38,330 nt of DNA from Parafrankia sp. EUN1f (GCF_000177675.1 NZ_ADGX01000083.1:1-38330); one strand, 5' to 3'. Shown: positions 1 through 8,782, numbered from the stretch's first letter. A program made the numbers and translations. The notes: generated by a model from the letters alone, not told the origin.

Positions 1-1
1 T

Positions 2-1015
2 GAGCGTGACCGGCGCCCCGGTGACGTGCTCGCGGAGGTCGAGGCGCTGGTGGCGGAGGGCGCGCTCGAGATCACCCTGCTCGGCCAGAACGTGAACTCC
101 TACGGGCGGTCACTCGGCGACCCGGGGGCTTTCGCGAGGCTGCTGCGCGCCTGCGGCAACATCGAGGGCCTGGAGCGGGTGCGCTTCACCTCGCCGCATC
201 CCCGCGACTTCACCGACGACGTCATCGAGGCGATGGCGCAGACCCCGAACGTGTGCCCACAGCTGCACATGCCGCTGCAGTCCGGGTCCGACGCGGTGCT
301 GCGGCGGATGCGGCGCAGCTACCGCCGCGAGCGCTTTCTGGGAATCGTCGAGCGGGTGCGCGAGGCCATTCCCCACGCGGCGATCACGACCGACATCATC
401 GTGGGCTTCCCCGGCGAGACCGAGGAGGACTTCGCCGACACCCTCGACGTCGTCCGCGCTGCTCGTTTCGCCGGGGCGTTCACCTTCAAGTACTCGCCCC
501 GGCCGGGCACACCGGCCGCCGAGATGGACGGCGCCGTCGACCCCGCGGTCGTTTCCGAGCGCTACGAGCGGCTCGCGAGCCTGCAGGACGAGATGTCCTG
601 GGCGGAGAACCGCGCGCAGGTCGGGCGCCGGGTCGAGATCCTCGTCTCCGAGGGCGAGGGCCGGAAGGACTCCGAGACCGGCCGGCTCTCCGGCCGGGCG
701 CGAGACGGCCGGCTCGTCCATCTTCTGGTGACCGGTCCGCACGCCCAGGACGGTGTCGTGCGCCCGGGCGACGTGATCGAGACCGTGGTGACCAGGGGTG
801 CCCCGCACCACCTCACCGCCGACGGCCCGCTGCACAGCCACCGGCGGACCACCGCCGGCGATGCCTGGGAGGCCGCCAGAGCGCGCGGTTCCGAGGCCGA
901 CTCCGAGGCTGGCACGGAGGTTCTGTCGCCGGCCGGGCCGGTGTCCGCGGGCTCAGGGCAGCCCGCCGTCTCGCTGGGGATGCCGACCCTGCGTACCGGG
1001 CCCGCCGCGCGGTGA
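2..1015 (+). CDS. miaB: tRNA-2-methylthio-N6-dimethylallyladenosine synthase MiaB (5' truncated by window)
   Basis: Radical-SAM methylthiotransferase that adds the methylthio group to i6A37 of tRNAs, acting after MiaA. The frame is open from base 2, beginning [14 protein letters not shown], the stretch that in MiaB follows the radical-SAM CxxxCxxC cluster motif; the N-terminal UPF0004 domain and the cluster cysteines therefore lie outside the window. Visible are the radical-SAM barrel ([55 protein letters not shown]) and a C-terminal TRAM domain from about base 600 ([22 protein letters not shown]). A tail of about 60 Ala/Ser/Glu-rich residues follows and is not typical of the family. The stop overlaps the GTG of the next gene (GTGA), which suggests translational coupling. 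Identity is secure. Confidence 0.96.
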   Translation, partial: ERDRRPGDVLAEVEALVAEGALEITLLGQNVNSYGRSLGDPGAFARLLRACGNIEGLERVRFTSPHPRDFTDDVIEAMAQTPNVCPQLHMPLQSGSDAVLRRMRRSYRRERFLGIVERVREAIPHAAITTDIIVGFPGETEEDFADTLDVVRAARFAGAFTFKYSPRPGTPAAEMDGAVDPAVVSERYERLASLQDEMSWAENRAQVGRRVEILVSEGEGRKDSETGRLSGRARDGRLVHLLVTGPHAQDGVVRPGDVIETVVTRGAPHHLTADGPLHSHRRTTAGDAWEAARARGSEADSEAGTEVLSPAGPVSAGSGQPAVSLGMPTLRTGPAAR

Positions 1016-1800
1016 CGCTGCTCGCCGCGGCCGTCTGCCCGCACCCGCCGCTGCTCGTCCCGCAGGTCGCCGGCAGGGACCCGATCGACGTCCGGGATCA
1101 GGCCCTGGCGGCGGTGCGCCGGTTGTGCGCGCTGGAGCCGGATCGGATCGTGCTGGTCGGAGACGACGCGACGGAGGCGGTCTATGACGAGACGTCCGTC
1201 GGCTCACTCGCCGGTTTCGGGGTCGATCTGACCTTTCCGCTCGCCCGGCCGGCGACAGCGAAGACCACGGTGAAGACCACGGCCTCGGCCGCAGGCGCGG
1301 GCGTGAGCTCGAGGCGGCGCCTCCCGCTCTCGCTGACGATCGGCGCCTGGCTGCTGGGCGAGGCGGGGTGGGCAGGGCCCTGTGCGGCCCGCGGCGTGCC
1401 CGCCACGACGACTCCGGCCGCGGCGGCTGAGCTGGGGGCCGGCCTCGTCGACGCCGCGGCGGCGGACGGATCGCGGCTCGCTCTTCTGATCATGGGAGAT
1501 GCCAGCGCCCGCCGCACGGTCAAGGCGCCCGGCAGTCTCGACCCGCGCGCCGACGCCCACGACGCGTCGGTCGCCGCGGCGCTCGCGGCCCTCGACGTCG
1601 ACGCCCTGCTCGCCCTCGACCCCGAGCTGTCCAGGGATCTCCTCGCACCCGGCCGGGCGTCCTGGCAGGTTCTCGCGGGTGCCCTGCGCCGGGCGACGCC
1701 GACGGATCCGGCGCGGTCCTGGCACAGCGAGGTCCGCTACGACGACGCGCCGTTCGGCGTCGGCTACCTTGTCGTCGGGTGGGAGCGAAGCGGCCATTGA
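1012..1800 (+). CDS. Class III extradiol dioxygenase-like protein between miaB and miaA
   Basis: Predicted 262-residue protein from a GTG overlapping the miaB stop by four bases. It opens [18 protein letters not shown]; the CPHPPLL motif is the usual N-terminal metal-site signature of the LigB/class III extradiol dioxygenase-like fold (MEMO-type). Later there is an alanine-rich body with [13 protein letters not shown] and an ending with [17 protein letters not shown], matching the conserved actinobacterial proteins found beside miaA (for example Rv2728c of M. tuberculosis, from recalled gene order). The substrate is unknown, and ring-cleavage activity should not be assumed. A run rich in Thr/Lys/Val (about residues 80-100) looks like a variable insert. 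Its place in the miaB-miaA operon suggests co-expression with tRNA modification, but no functional link is shown. Confidence 0.85.
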   Translation: MTLLAAAVCPHPPLLVPQVAGRDPIDVRDQALAAVRRLCALEPDRIVLVGDDATEAVYDETSVGSLAGFGVDLTFPLARPATAKTTVKTTASAAGAGVSSRRRLPLSLTIGAWLLGEAGWAGPCAARGVPATTTPAAAAELGAGLVDAAAADGSRLALLIMGDASARRTVKAPGSLDPRADAHDASVAAALAALDVDALLALDPELSRDLLAPGRASWQVLAGALRRATPTDPARSWHSEVRYDDAPFGVGYLVVGWERSGH

Positions 1801-2696
1801 ACGAACGCCGTGGCCCCGTCGTCGCGGTGGTGGGCCCGACCGGCGTGGGGAAGAGCGACTGGGCCGTCGAGATCGCCCTGGAGCTCGGCGGGGAGATCGT
1901 CAACGCCGACTCGATGCAGCTCTACCGGGGAATGGACATCGGCACGGCAAAGATCCCGGTCGAGGAGCGCCGCGGGATCCCGCACCACCTGCTCGACGTG
2001 TGGGACGTGAGCCGGACGGCGGACGTCGCCAGCTATCAGCGCGACGCACGGGCCGTCATCGACGGACTGCTCGCGGCGGGCCGGCTTCCGGTCCTCGTCG
2101 GCGGCTCGGGCCTGTACGTGCGCGCGGTACTGGACGACCTAGCCTTTCCCGGGACGGATCCGGCGGTGCGCGCGCGGCTCGAACGGGAGCTGGCCGAGGT
2201 CGGGCCGGGGCCCCTGCACGCCCGTCTCGCGGCGCTGGCCCCCGACGCGGCGGAGGCGATCCTGCCCAGCAACGGGCGCCGCATCGTCCGGGCGCTGGAG
2301 GTCGTCGAGCTGACCGGCACCTTCGTGGCCACCCTTCCGGAACACAGCTCGATCTACGACGTGATCCAGGTGGGTCTCGATCGCCCTGACCTCGACGAGC
2401 GGATCGAACGCCGCGTCGAGCTGATGTGGCGCGCCGGGTTGGTCGAGGAGGTCGAAGGGCTGGCCGCACAGGGCCTGCGGGACGGACGCACGGCCTCGCG
2501 GGCCCTCGGCTACGCGCAGGTCCTGGCCGCGCTCGACGGGGCGATGGGCTCCATGGCCGAGGCCAAGGCGGCCACGACCGTTGCCACCAGGCGTTTCGCC
2601 AGGCGGCAACGGTCGTGGTTCCGGCGAGATCGGCGGATATCCTGGTTCGACTCTCCGGATCTCGCCGAGGTGCGACGTCTGGTCGGCTCGCTCTGA
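1779..2696 (+). CDS. miaA: tRNA dimethylallyltransferase MiaA
   Basis: Transfers dimethylallyl from DMAPP to N6 of A37 in tRNAs reading UNN codons, producing the substrate of MiaB. The P-loop GPTGVGKS lies near residue 20, followed by [17 protein letters not shown] and the GGSGLYVRA motif that helps form the tRNA/DMAPP channel. The C-terminal part has [10 protein letters not shown] and [14 protein letters not shown], both family hallmarks. Length (305 aa) is normal. The start is uncertain: GTG at 1779 lies inside the preceding gene, and a TTG at 1797 overlaps its stop; a GGAG at 1781-1784 precedes the TTG at a long spacing. Either way the gene is coupled to its upstream neighbour. Confidence 0.95.
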   Translation: MGAKRPLNERRGPVVAVVGPTGVGKSDWAVEIALELGGEIVNADSMQLYRGMDIGTAKIPVEERRGIPHHLLDVWDVSRTADVASYQRDARAVIDGLLAAGRLPVLVGGSGLYVRAVLDDLAFPGTDPAVRARLERELAEVGPGPLHARLAALAPDAAEAILPSNGRRIVRALEVVELTGTFVATLPEHSSIYDVIQVGLDRPDLDERIERRVELMWRAGLVEEVEGLAAQGLRDGRTASRALGYAQVLAALDGAMGSMAEAKAATTVATRRFARRQRSWFRRDRRISWFDSPDLAEVRRLVGSL

Positions 2697-2749
2697 CGGG
2701 TGGTCGGCCTCCTGCCGAGGCGTCTGGAACACGGCGTCTGGAGTCTGAC

Positions 2750-3907
2750 GTGACCGTGCTCGACATCGGCCTGGTTCCCTCGCTGTACGCCTCGTTCGAC
2801 GACGGCACGCTGCGCCTGCATTACCAGCCCGATGTCGACCTGCGCAGCGGCTCCGTGCCCGGCATGCGGGCGTACCCCCGCTGGGCGCATCCCGAGCTGG
2901 GCCTGCTGGGCCCGGCGGACTTCATGCCGGTCGCGGCGGCCGCGGGGCTGGTCGGCCAGGTCCACCAGTGGGTGCTGCGGATGGCGGTCACCGAGGCGCG
3001 CACCTGGCATCGCATGGCGGCGGGAACCGGGGTCCGCCCGCCCCGGCTGTGGGTGCGGGTCGACAGCTCCCAGCTCGGCCGGCCGGACTTCTTCGACGAG
3101 ATCGAGCGGCTGGTCCTCGGGCGGTCGCTGTCACCCGGGGCGATCGGGCTGCAGTTCACCGAGAACACGCTGGCCTTCGCGCCGCCGGGCCTGCCCCACC
3201 TGCTCGGGCGGCTGCGCGAGTTGGGCGTCGCGGTCGGCGTCGACTCGTTCGGTACCTGGTCCGCGTCGGTGGCGACGCTCGACAAGCTGCCGCTGGACCT
3301 CGTGCGGATCGATGGGCGCTTCCTGCGGGCGACTATCCGCGACCTGGAGGGGCAGGCGGTTTTCGCGTCCATGCTCCAGATCGCGCACCGCCGCCGCATG
3401 GTCGTGGTCGCCGAGGACGTCGACACCGCGGCGCTGGCGGCCGCCGTGGGGCGGACGGAATGCGACCGGGTCTGCGGTCCGCTGTTCTGCCCGCCCGTTC
3501 CGGTCGAGGACGCCCGGATGATCGCGCTCGGCCGGGGTCGGCCGGACCGTTGGTACAAGCCGTGGACGGACTCCCGGGAGGGCGTCGGCACCCGTCGTCC
3601 GACCGGCGAGCCGTCGAATCCTTCGAGCTCAGCCAGCTCAGCCGACTCGGCCTACTCCGCAGACTCGGCCTACTCCGCCGACTCGGCCTACTCCGGCAGC
3701 TGGGCCTACTCCGGCAGCTCGGCCAGCTCCGGCAACGCTGCGAACAGGGCGGGCCCGGGAAACGGTCATGCGGGCCGGCGGACGCACGCGGGCCCGCCGC
3801 CCGCGGCACCGCCACGCGACCCGGCCAGGGCGTGCCAGGACTCGCAGAACGGACGTCCCGGCAGTTCCGGACGTGGCGACCGCTCTCGGGCGGCCACGGC
3901 CGGATGA
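2750..3907 (+). CDS. Degenerate EAL-domain protein
   Basis: Predicted 385-residue protein. The start GTG is chosen because GGAG sits 6 bases upstream (2740-2743). The N-terminal 270 residues have the EAL fold order: LHYQPDVDLRSG, AYPRWAHPELGLLGP, FTEN, VGVDSFGTW, LPLDLVRIDGRFL, VVAEDVDT, and a final CGPLFCPPVP. Catalytic positions are altered. The EAL triplet is replaced by GMRA, the NxS/L motif reads VDSSQL, the LELTE motif reads LQFTE, DDFGTG reads DSFGTW, and the QG near the end reads CG. It is therefore probably not a c-di-GMP phosphodiesterase but a binding or scaffold protein, which is an inference. The C-terminal 110 residues are low-complexity, with an 18-bp repeat encoding ADSAYS. 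It lies between miaA and dapF, where Mycobacterium has no such gene. Confidence 0.85.
   Translation: MTVLDIGLVPSLYASFDDGTLRLHYQPDVDLRSGSVPGMRAYPRWAHPELGLLGPADFMPVAAAAGLVGQVHQWVLRMAVTEARTWHRMAAGTGVRPPRLWVRVDSSQLGRPDFFDEIERLVLGRSLSPGAIGLQFTENTLAFAPPGLPHLLGRLRELGVAVGVDSFGTWSASVATLDKLPLDLVRIDGRFLRATIRDLEGQAVFASMLQIAHRRRMVVVAEDVDTAALAAAVGRTECDRVCGPLFCPPVPVEDARMIALGRGRPDRWYKPWTDSREGVGTRRPTGEPSNPSSSASSADSAYSADSAYSADSAYSGSWAYSGSSASSGNAANRAGPGNGHAGRRTHAGPPPAAPPRDPARACQDSQNGRPGSSGRGDRSRAATAG
3630..3740 (+). repeat. 18-bp tandem repeats encoding ADSAYS
   Basis: Within the 3' end of the EAL-like gene, units of the form GACTCGGCCTACTCCGCC recur about three times almost perfectly, then decay into related units (GGCAGCTGGGCCTACTCC). 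The period is six codons, so the frame is kept. This looks like slippage-generated low-complexity sequence encoding a flexible Ser/Ala/Tyr/Asp tail. Confidence 0.85.
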
Positions 3908-3933
3908 GGTGCCCGGGGCCGTACGATCGCCGC

Positions 3934-4839
3934 GTGCGGTACGTCAAGGGACACGGGACAGGCAACGACTTCGTCATCCTTCCGGATGCTGACGGTGATC
4001 TCGACCTGTCGGTACAGCTGGTGCGCGCGATCTGCCACCGCGGAACAGGGGTCGGTGCCGACGGGGTGCTGCGGGTGGTCCTCGTCGCCGCGGAGCCCGC
4101 GGCGGCGGCCTACCTAGGTGCTGCCCGCTGGTTCATGGACTACCGCAACGCCGACGGCTCCATCGCCGAGATGTGCGGCAACGGAGTCCGGGTCTTCGCG
4201 CGGTATCTGGTGGACGCCGGCTACGAGATGCCCGGCAGCCTCGTGATCGCCACCCGGGCTGGCCTGCGTTCCGTCGACGTGCCGCCGGCAGGCGACGTGA
4301 GCGTGGACATGGGCCCGCCGGAGTTCGCCTCGGGCACCGTGCCGGTCACCGTGGTCGGCCGCGAGTTCGCCGCGGTCGGCGTTTCGATGGGCAACCCGCA
4401 CGCGGTCTGCTTCGCCGACGACCTGGGGCCGTCCGAGCTGGCGCGCCTGGACCTGGGCGTTCCCGTCTTCCCTGCCGAGGCCTTCCCCGACGGGGTGAAC
4501 GTCGAGGTCGTCGTGCCGAGTGCGGATGGCGTCGCGATGCGGGTCTTCGAACGCGGCGTCGGCGAGACGGCCTCCTGCGGCACCGGGGCGTGCGCGGTGG
4601 CGGTCGCGTGGGCTGCGCGGGTGGGCGGTACGCCGCCGTCCGAGGTGCTGGTCGATCTTCCCGGCGGGCGCCTGACCGTCGACTGGCGGGAGACGACCGT
4701 CATTCTGCGCGGTCCCGCCGTTCTTGTGTCTGACGGTGTCCTTCGTCCCGAATGGATCCGCCAGGCCACCGGGGTCGCCTCTGGTACTGCGGCTGCCGGT
4801 GCACAGGCACTGGTTCCCGCCGGGACCGGCCGGAGCTGA
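3934..4839 (+). CDS. dapF: Diaminopimelate epimerase
   Basis: Cofactor-independent two-cysteine epimerase converting LL- to meso-diaminopimelate for lysine and peptidoglycan synthesis. It opens VRYVKGHGTGNDFVILPD, the expected family N-terminus. The first catalytic cysteine is in EMCGNGVRVFARY, the second in ETASCGTGACAVAVAW; YRNADGS, GNPHAVCF and GVNVEVV are also present. Length is 301 aa. The GTG at 3934 is chosen because it places KGHGTGNDF where the family has it; an ATG at 3904 overlaps the upstream stop (ATGA) and would add ten residues, so coupling to the EAL-like gene is possible. A roughly 20-residue Ala/Gly-rich tail follows the conserved end. Confidence 0.96.
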   Translation: MRYVKGHGTGNDFVILPDADGDLDLSVQLVRAICHRGTGVGADGVLRVVLVAAEPAAAAYLGAARWFMDYRNADGSIAEMCGNGVRVFARYLVDAGYEMPGSLVIATRAGLRSVDVPPAGDVSVDMGPPEFASGTVPVTVVGREFAAVGVSMGNPHAVCFADDLGPSELARLDLGVPVFPAEAFPDGVNVEVVVPSADGVAMRVFERGVGETASCGTGACAVAVAWAARVGGTPPSEVLVDLPGGRLTVDWRETTVILRGPAVLVSDGVLRPEWIRQATGVASGTAAAGAQALVPAGTGRS

Positions 4840-4965
4840 CCGACAGGGCCGTTCTTACCGGGCGCCGGGCCGATAAACGGCTCGCGGTCGCGGCAGCGGC
4901 GTGTCACCCTGGGGCTGCGGAGGTTCCGCTGCGCCGGGGCACCGAGCCCGGGTACAGCGGCACCG

Positions 4966-4988
4966 GCCCGCTCCCGAACGGGGCGGGC
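4966..4988 (+). terminator. Possible hairpin in the dapF-hflX gap
   Basis: GCCCGC-T-CCC pairs with GGG-GCGGGC around a GAAC loop, with one bulged base and no T-tract. It could attenuate or end the dapF transcript before hflX. The remaining gap sequence (4840-5028) shows nothing else convincing. Confidence 0.35.
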
Positions 4989-5028
4989 GGAATGCAACGG
5001 TCACCGTGCCGCGTTGAGAACGGATGGT

Positions 5029-6537
5029 ATGAGTCTTCCCGCTGACGCCGCCATGGCGTCCACCCGGTACCCGAACCCAGACCTGAGCCCGAGCTTCGAC
5101 GGCGACGACGGGGGCGTGGTCCTCCTCGGCGACGACGAGGGGTTCTCCTTCTTCGACGAACAGGGCGACGGCTTCGACCTGGAGGAGCGTGGCGCGCTGC
5201 GCCGCATCCCGGGTCTCACCACCGAGCTCGAGGACGTCACCGAGGTCGAGTACCGCCAGCTCCGACTGGAGCGGGTGGTGCTGATCGGTGTGTGGACCTC
5301 TGGGACCCTCCTGGAGGCCGAGGCGTCGATGACGGAGCTCGCGGCCCTCGCCACCACCGCAGGCTCCATGGTGCTGGACGCGCTCGTGCAGCGCCGCGAC
5401 CGGCCGGACACGGCAACCTTCGTCGGCTCCGGCAAGGCCCGCGAGCTCGCGGAGGTCGTCGCGTCGACCGGTGCGGACACGGTGATCTGCGACGGTGAGC
5501 TGACCCCCGGGCAGCTGCGTCAGCTCGAAGAGGTCGTCAAGGTCAAGGTGATCGACCGGACGGCGCTCATTCTCGACATCTTCGCCCAGCATGCGACGTC
5601 CCGGGAGGGCAAGGCCCAGGTGGAGCTGGCTCAGCTCCAGTACATGCTTCCGAGGCTGCGTGGCTGGGGTGAGTCGATGTCCCGGGCCGCCGCCAGCAGC
5701 GGTGGCCGGGCGCCCATCGGTACCCGCGGTCCTGGTGAGACGAAGATCGAGACCGATCGGCGGCGGCTGCGCACACGGATGGCCAAGCTGCGGCGCGAGC
5801 TGGCCGCGATGGCCACCGTCCGGGAGACGAAGCGCTCGTCGCGGCGGCGGGGTGCCGTGCCGGCGGTCGCGATCGCCGGGTACACCAACGCCGGGAAGTC
5901 CTCGCTGCTCAACCGTCTGACCGGAGCCGGTGTGCTCGTCGAGGACGCCCTGTTCGCGACCCTCGACCCGACCGTGCGGCGGGCGACCCTGCCCGACGGG
6001 CGGGTGTTCACCCTGGCCGACACCGTCGGTTTCGTCCGGCATCTGCCGCACCAGATCGTCGAGGCGTTCCGGTCGACGTTGGAGGAGGTCGTGGACGCGG
6101 ATCTCGTCCTGCACGTCGTCGACGGTTCGGCGCCGGACCCGATGGGGCAGATCACGGCGGTCCGTGAGGTGCTCGCCGAGATCGACGCGGCCGGGGTTCC
6201 CGAGCTCGTGGTCGTCAACAAGGTCGACGCGGTCGATCCGACGACGTTGGCGGTGCTGCGCAAGGCGGTTCCGGACGCCATCTTCGTCTCGGCGCGGTCC
6301 GGAACGGGCCTGGCGGAGCTGGTCGACGCCCTATCGGAGCGGATACCGCACCCGGAGATCGAGATGTCGCTGCTGGTGCCCTACACCCGTGGTGATCTCG
6401 TCTCCCGGATCCACCGCGACGGCGAGGTGCTGAGCGTCGAGCACACCGGCGCGGGCACGGCGGTGGCGGCCCGGGTGCCGGTGAGCCTTGCCGCCGAGCT
6501 GGAGCCCTTCAGGGTCGCTGGAGCCCTTCGGAGCTGA
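5029..6537 (+). CDS. hflX: GTPase HflX
   Basis: Ribosome-binding GTPase of the OBG-HflX group, which in other bacteria splits stalled or stressed 70S ribosomes. The N-terminal HflX domain contains the glycine-rich PRLRGWGES and GTRGPGETKIETDRR signature. The GTPase domain follows: G1 GYTNAGKSSLLN (about residue 285), G3 DTVGFVRHLP, G4 NKVD, G5 SARSG. The start is taken as ATG 5029; a TTG at 5014 and ATG at 5053 are alternatives. The first 70 residues are acidic (SFDGDDGGVVLLGDDEGFSFFDEQGD) and less conserved. The downstream neighbour lexA is convergent, with two hairpins between. Confidence 0.96.
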   Translation: MSLPADAAMASTRYPNPDLSPSFDGDDGGVVLLGDDEGFSFFDEQGDGFDLEERGALRRIPGLTTELEDVTEVEYRQLRLERVVLIGVWTSGTLLEAEASMTELAALATTAGSMVLDALVQRRDRPDTATFVGSGKARELAEVVASTGADTVICDGELTPGQLRQLEEVVKVKVIDRTALILDIFAQHATSREGKAQVELAQLQYMLPRLRGWGESMSRAAASSGGRAPIGTRGPGETKIETDRRRLRTRMAKLRRELAAMATVRETKRSSRRRGAVPAVAIAGYTNAGKSSLLNRLTGAGVLVEDALFATLDPTVRRATLPDGRVFTLADTVGFVRHLPHQIVEAFRSTLEEVVDADLVLHVVDGSAPDPMGQITAVREVLAEIDAAGVPELVVVNKVDAVDPTTLAVLRKAVPDAIFVSARSGTGLAELVDALSERIPHPEIEMSLLVPYTRGDLVSRIHRDGEVLSVEHTGAGTAVAARVPVSLAAELEPFRVAGALRS

Positions 6538-6600
6538 CCGCTTCGGAGCCGACCCCGCTTCGGAGATGACCGAGCCGGCGGGCGACCGAGCCGGCGGGCA

Positions 6601-6629
6601 GCCGAGCCAGGGCCGCCGCCTGGCTCGGC
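6601..6629. terminator. Hairpin 1 between convergent hflX and lexA
   Basis: A perfect 11-bp stem (GCCGAGCCAGG / CCTGGCTCGGC) with a 7-nt loop, no T-tract. It lies 63 bases past the hflX stop and can serve either strand. Confidence 0.7.
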
Positions 6630-6656
6630 ATGGCGGCTGGCTCTATGGCCGGCTCT

Positions 6657-6682
6657 CCCCAGGGGGTCAGCGCCCCCTGGGG
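6657..6682. terminator. Hairpin 2 between convergent hflX and lexA
   Basis: A perfect 10-bp stem (CCCCAGGGGG / CCCCCTGGGG) with a 6-nt loop, 11 bases from the lexA stop. It probably ends lexA and backs up the hflX terminator. No T-tract is seen on either side. Confidence 0.65.
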
Positions 6683-6693
6683 TCGCATTCGGG

Positions 6694-7443
6694 TCAGACC
6701 CGGCGCATCACGGCGACGATCCGGCCGAGGATGGTCGCGTCCTCGGCCGGGATGTCGGAGAACGCGGGGTTCTCCGGCGCCAACCACACCCGGCCGTCGC
6801 GCTGGCGGAAGCGCTTGACCGTCGCCTCGCCGTCGATCATGGCTGCGACGATCTCGCCGTTGTCGGCGACCGGCTGCTGGCGGACGACGACGTAGTCACC
6901 GTCGCAGATCGCCGCATTGATCATCGACTGCCCGACCACCTTGAGCAGAAACAGCGTGCCCTCGCCGACGATCTCCCGCGGGAGCGGGTAGACGTCCTCG
7001 ACGGCCTGCTCCGCGAGGATCGGCCCGCCGGCCGCGATTCGCCCGATGAGCGGAACGTAGGTCGGGGTGCCGGCCTCGGCCGCGACGGCACCACCCACCT
7101 CCGCCGGCCTGCCGCCTGCGGAGCGCAGCCGGGCGCCCGCCTTCTGGCCGCCGATCGGCAGCACTTCCATGGCCCGCGGCCGGTTCGGGTCGCGCCGCAG
7201 GAAGCCCTTCTCCTGGAGCACCTTGAGCTGGTGCGCGACGCTGCTGGTGCTGGTCAGGCCGACAGCCTCGCCGATCTCGCGGACGCTCGGCGGATAGCCG
7301 CGCTGCTCCACCGCGGCGCGGATGACCTCGAGAATCCCCTTCTGTCGTTGCGTGAGGCCTGAGGCGTCCGCGGGGCTGTCGGGAAGATCCCGGACATTGC
7401 CGCGGGCGTCGCCTCGGCGGGTACCCCGTGCCTGGCTGGTCAT
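6694..7443 (-). CDS. lexA: SOS repressor LexA
   Basis: Transcriptional repressor of the DNA-damage response that cleaves itself when stimulated by RecA-ssDNA. The N-terminal winged helix ([42 protein letters not shown]) starts near residue 30. The cleavage site Ala-Gly is in [11 protein letters not shown]; the catalytic Ser is in [11 protein letters not shown] and the Lys in GEATVKRF, so the protein should be self-cleaving. Length is 249 aa, including about 28 extra N-terminal residues and a variable linker after MEVLPIGGQ. An SOS box lies 231 bp upstream, nearer to the divergent LysM gene; whether lexA has a second operator is not clear. Confidence 0.97.
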   Translation of the reverse strand: MTSQARGTRRGDARGNVRDLPDSPADASGLTQRQKGILEVIRAAVEQRGYPPSVREIGEAVGLTSTSSVAHQLKVLQEKGFLRRDPNRPRAMEVLPIGGQKAGARLRSAGGRPAEVGGAVAAEAGTPTYVPLIGRIAAGGPILAEQAVEDVYPLPREIVGEGTLFLLKVVGQSMINAAICDGDYVVVRQQPVADNGEIVAAMIDGEATVKRFRQRDGRVWLAPENPAFSDIPAEDATILGRIVAVMRRV

Positions 7444-7625
7444 CGCCTACCGCTCTCCCTGTCGATGCATCCGGCGGCGGGGCTTCGCCCGCTACCGGCT
7501 TCTCCGCGACCGGGGGCTCGGCGGTTCCGCATCCGGCGGGCCACCCGGTCGATCTACCACTTTGTCCTATTAGTAGCTTCTGACCGGTTCGGGTGGATTT
7601 TCCGTGCTCGCTTCTTCTCGCACGA

Positions 7626-7634
7626 TCGTCCACA
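7626..7634 (+). promoter_or_regulatory. DnaA-box-like 9-mer upstream of lexA
   Basis: TCGTCCACA fits the relaxed Streptomyces DnaA-box pattern (T/C)(T/C)(G/A/C)TCCACA. It is single here, so it may be chance, but the same 9-mer occurs before nrdR. Confidence 0.3.
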
Positions 7635-7673
7635 ACTGATCGTCCTTGACGGTAGTCGGCCGGTCGCCGAATC

Positions 7674-7689
7674 TCAAACGTCTGTTCGA
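7674..7689. promoter_or_regulatory. SOS box (LexA operator)
   Basis: TCAAAC-GTCT-GTTCGA matches the actinobacterial SOS box TCGAAC-N4-GTTCGA with a single change (G to A in the left arm). It lies between divergent lexA and the LysM gene, 86 bp before the LysM start. In M. tuberculosis the gene next to lexA (Rv2719c, LysM) is LexA-controlled, so this arrangement is the expected one. Confidence 0.85.
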
Positions 7690-7774
7690 GCGTGTCGGGG
7701 GAAGTGTGCGTGGCGGCCGTGTAAGAATCGCTCAGGTGTTCGATCGAGCGGATGCTCGCGCCTGGGAGGTTGAC

Positions 7775-7970
7775 ATGGCCGACGCTGATCCGGCCGACGC
7801 TGATCCGGCCGACCCTGATCTTTCCCCCGCCGGTCTGGCTGATGCCGACGTGACCGACGTTGCCATTGTCGATATCGCCATTGTCGATGCTGATGCGGCC
7901 GACCGTGACCTTCACTCGGCCGCCGGCGACGTTGGCGTGGCTGCTGGCGATGTTGACATCGCGGATGGCG
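7775..7970 (+). repeat. Degenerate 15-bp periodic repeats
   Basis: The first 13 five-codon units after the LysM start repeat the pattern GCCGACGCTGATCCG with decay: two exact copies, then units reading ADPDL, ADADV, TDVAI, VDIAI, VDADA, ADRDL. On the opposite strand the same repeats read GRISV GRISV GHVNL. Confidence 0.75.
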
Positions 7971-8782
7971 ACAGGGCGCGCGGCGGGGGAGCCGGTACTG
8001 GGTGTCGGGTGTTCCGCGTCGGCGCGGCGCGGCGGTCCGCGGCCGTCGGAGGAGGTGTGCCGGCGGGAGGCGGCCATGGTGGTCGCGCGCGTCCGCGTCC
8101 TCGTACTCGCCGTGGTGCGGCGGTCAGCGGCGTCGTGGTGCGCGGCCAGGCGGTGCGGGGCAGGGCCGTGCGTGGTGGTGATCGGCGGCCGGCGCATCGC
8201 TCGGCCCCTTCTCGTTGTCTCGGCAGTGGTCCTTCGCCCGCGGCGGGTCCGTGCGGCGCGCAGCCGTCCTCGGTGGCGGTCGAGCGCGTCGAGGCCCAGG
8301 TCATCGAGATGCCTGGGCTGGAATGGCGTGCCCGCGCCGTCGGGTACGCGTTGCCGCCGCCCGGCGGCCAGAGGCTACGGACGAGACCACGGCGCCGGTG
8401 GCCGAGTCTGCGGCGCAGCTCGTCTCCGAGCTCGCGAGCCCTGTCCCCAGGCTCGCAACGGCCCCGCCCAGGCTCGCGACGCCGCCCGCGGCAACAGCCT
8501 CCGCTGAGGCTGACCCGGCGCGGCAGGCTCGTGTTCGCGGCGCTCGCGTGCCTGTCCGGCGCGCTGGTGCTCTCGCTGGCGTTGGTCACCGCGTCGCAGG
8601 CGTTCACGGCCACCCCGGTGGACTGCCAGGCCCACGTGGTGCGCCCGGGCGAGACGCTCTGGGAGGTGGCGCGCGGGATCGACCCCGAGGCCGACACCCG
8701 TGCGGTTGTTCGTCGGCTCATGTCTCTGAACGATCTGCCCACCGTGGACCTCGTTCCCGGCCAGCCGCTCTGCCTGCCCTGA
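7775..8782 (+). CDS. LexA-controlled LysM-domain membrane protein
   Basis: Predicted 335-residue protein from an ATG with an excellent Shine-Dalgarno (GGGAGGT, 5 bases upstream). Residues 1-65 are Asp/Ala-rich with five-residue periodicity (MADADPADADP). A long Arg/Pro/Gly-rich stretch follows, then a basic segment, one transmembrane helix (LVFAALACLSGALVLSLALV, near residue 255), and a C-terminal LysM domain (HVVRPGETLWEVARGI, LNDLPTVDLVPGQPLC) that should bind peptidoglycan outside. The C-terminal half corresponds to the small SOS-induced cell-division suppressors found beside lexA in Mycobacterium. The N-terminal 180 residues have poor codon bias and may not all be translated; ATG 8309 is a shorter alternative start. 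The LysM identity is firm, the start is not. Confidence 0.7.
   Translation: MADADPADADPADPDLSPAGLADADVTDVAIVDIAIVDADAADRDLHSAAGDVGVAAGDVDIADGDRARGGGAGTGCRVFRVGAARRSAAVGGGVPAGGGHGGRARPRPRTRRGAAVSGVVVRGQAVRGRAVRGGDRRPAHRSAPSRCLGSGPSPAAGPCGAQPSSVAVERVEAQVIEMPGLEWRARAVGYALPPPGGQRLRTRPRRRWPSLRRSSSPSSRALSPGSQRPRPGSRRRPRQQPPLRLTRRGRLVFAALACLSGALVLSLALVTASQAFTATPVDCQAHVVRPGETLWEVARGIDPEADTRAVVRRLMSLNDLPTVDLVPGQPLCLP

Larger units (their letters stand above)
7444..7774. other. lexA / LysM divergent promoter region
   Basis: This 331-bp region is gene-free and notably less GC-rich than its surroundings around 7555-7700. It holds the SOS box, one DnaA-like 9-mer and a strong Shine-Dalgarno (GGGAGGT) just before 7775. 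No clear -35/-10 pair could be fixed by eye. Confidence 0.6.

Noticed and set aside
3630-3740. CRISPR-like array in the EAL-like gene
   Set aside because: Units are contiguous in-frame 18-bp repeats without spacers.
6896-8197. Long minus-strand frame across lexA and the LysM promoter
   Set aside because: It lies out of frame over the whole of lexA and has no recognisable domain; it is a high-GC shadow.
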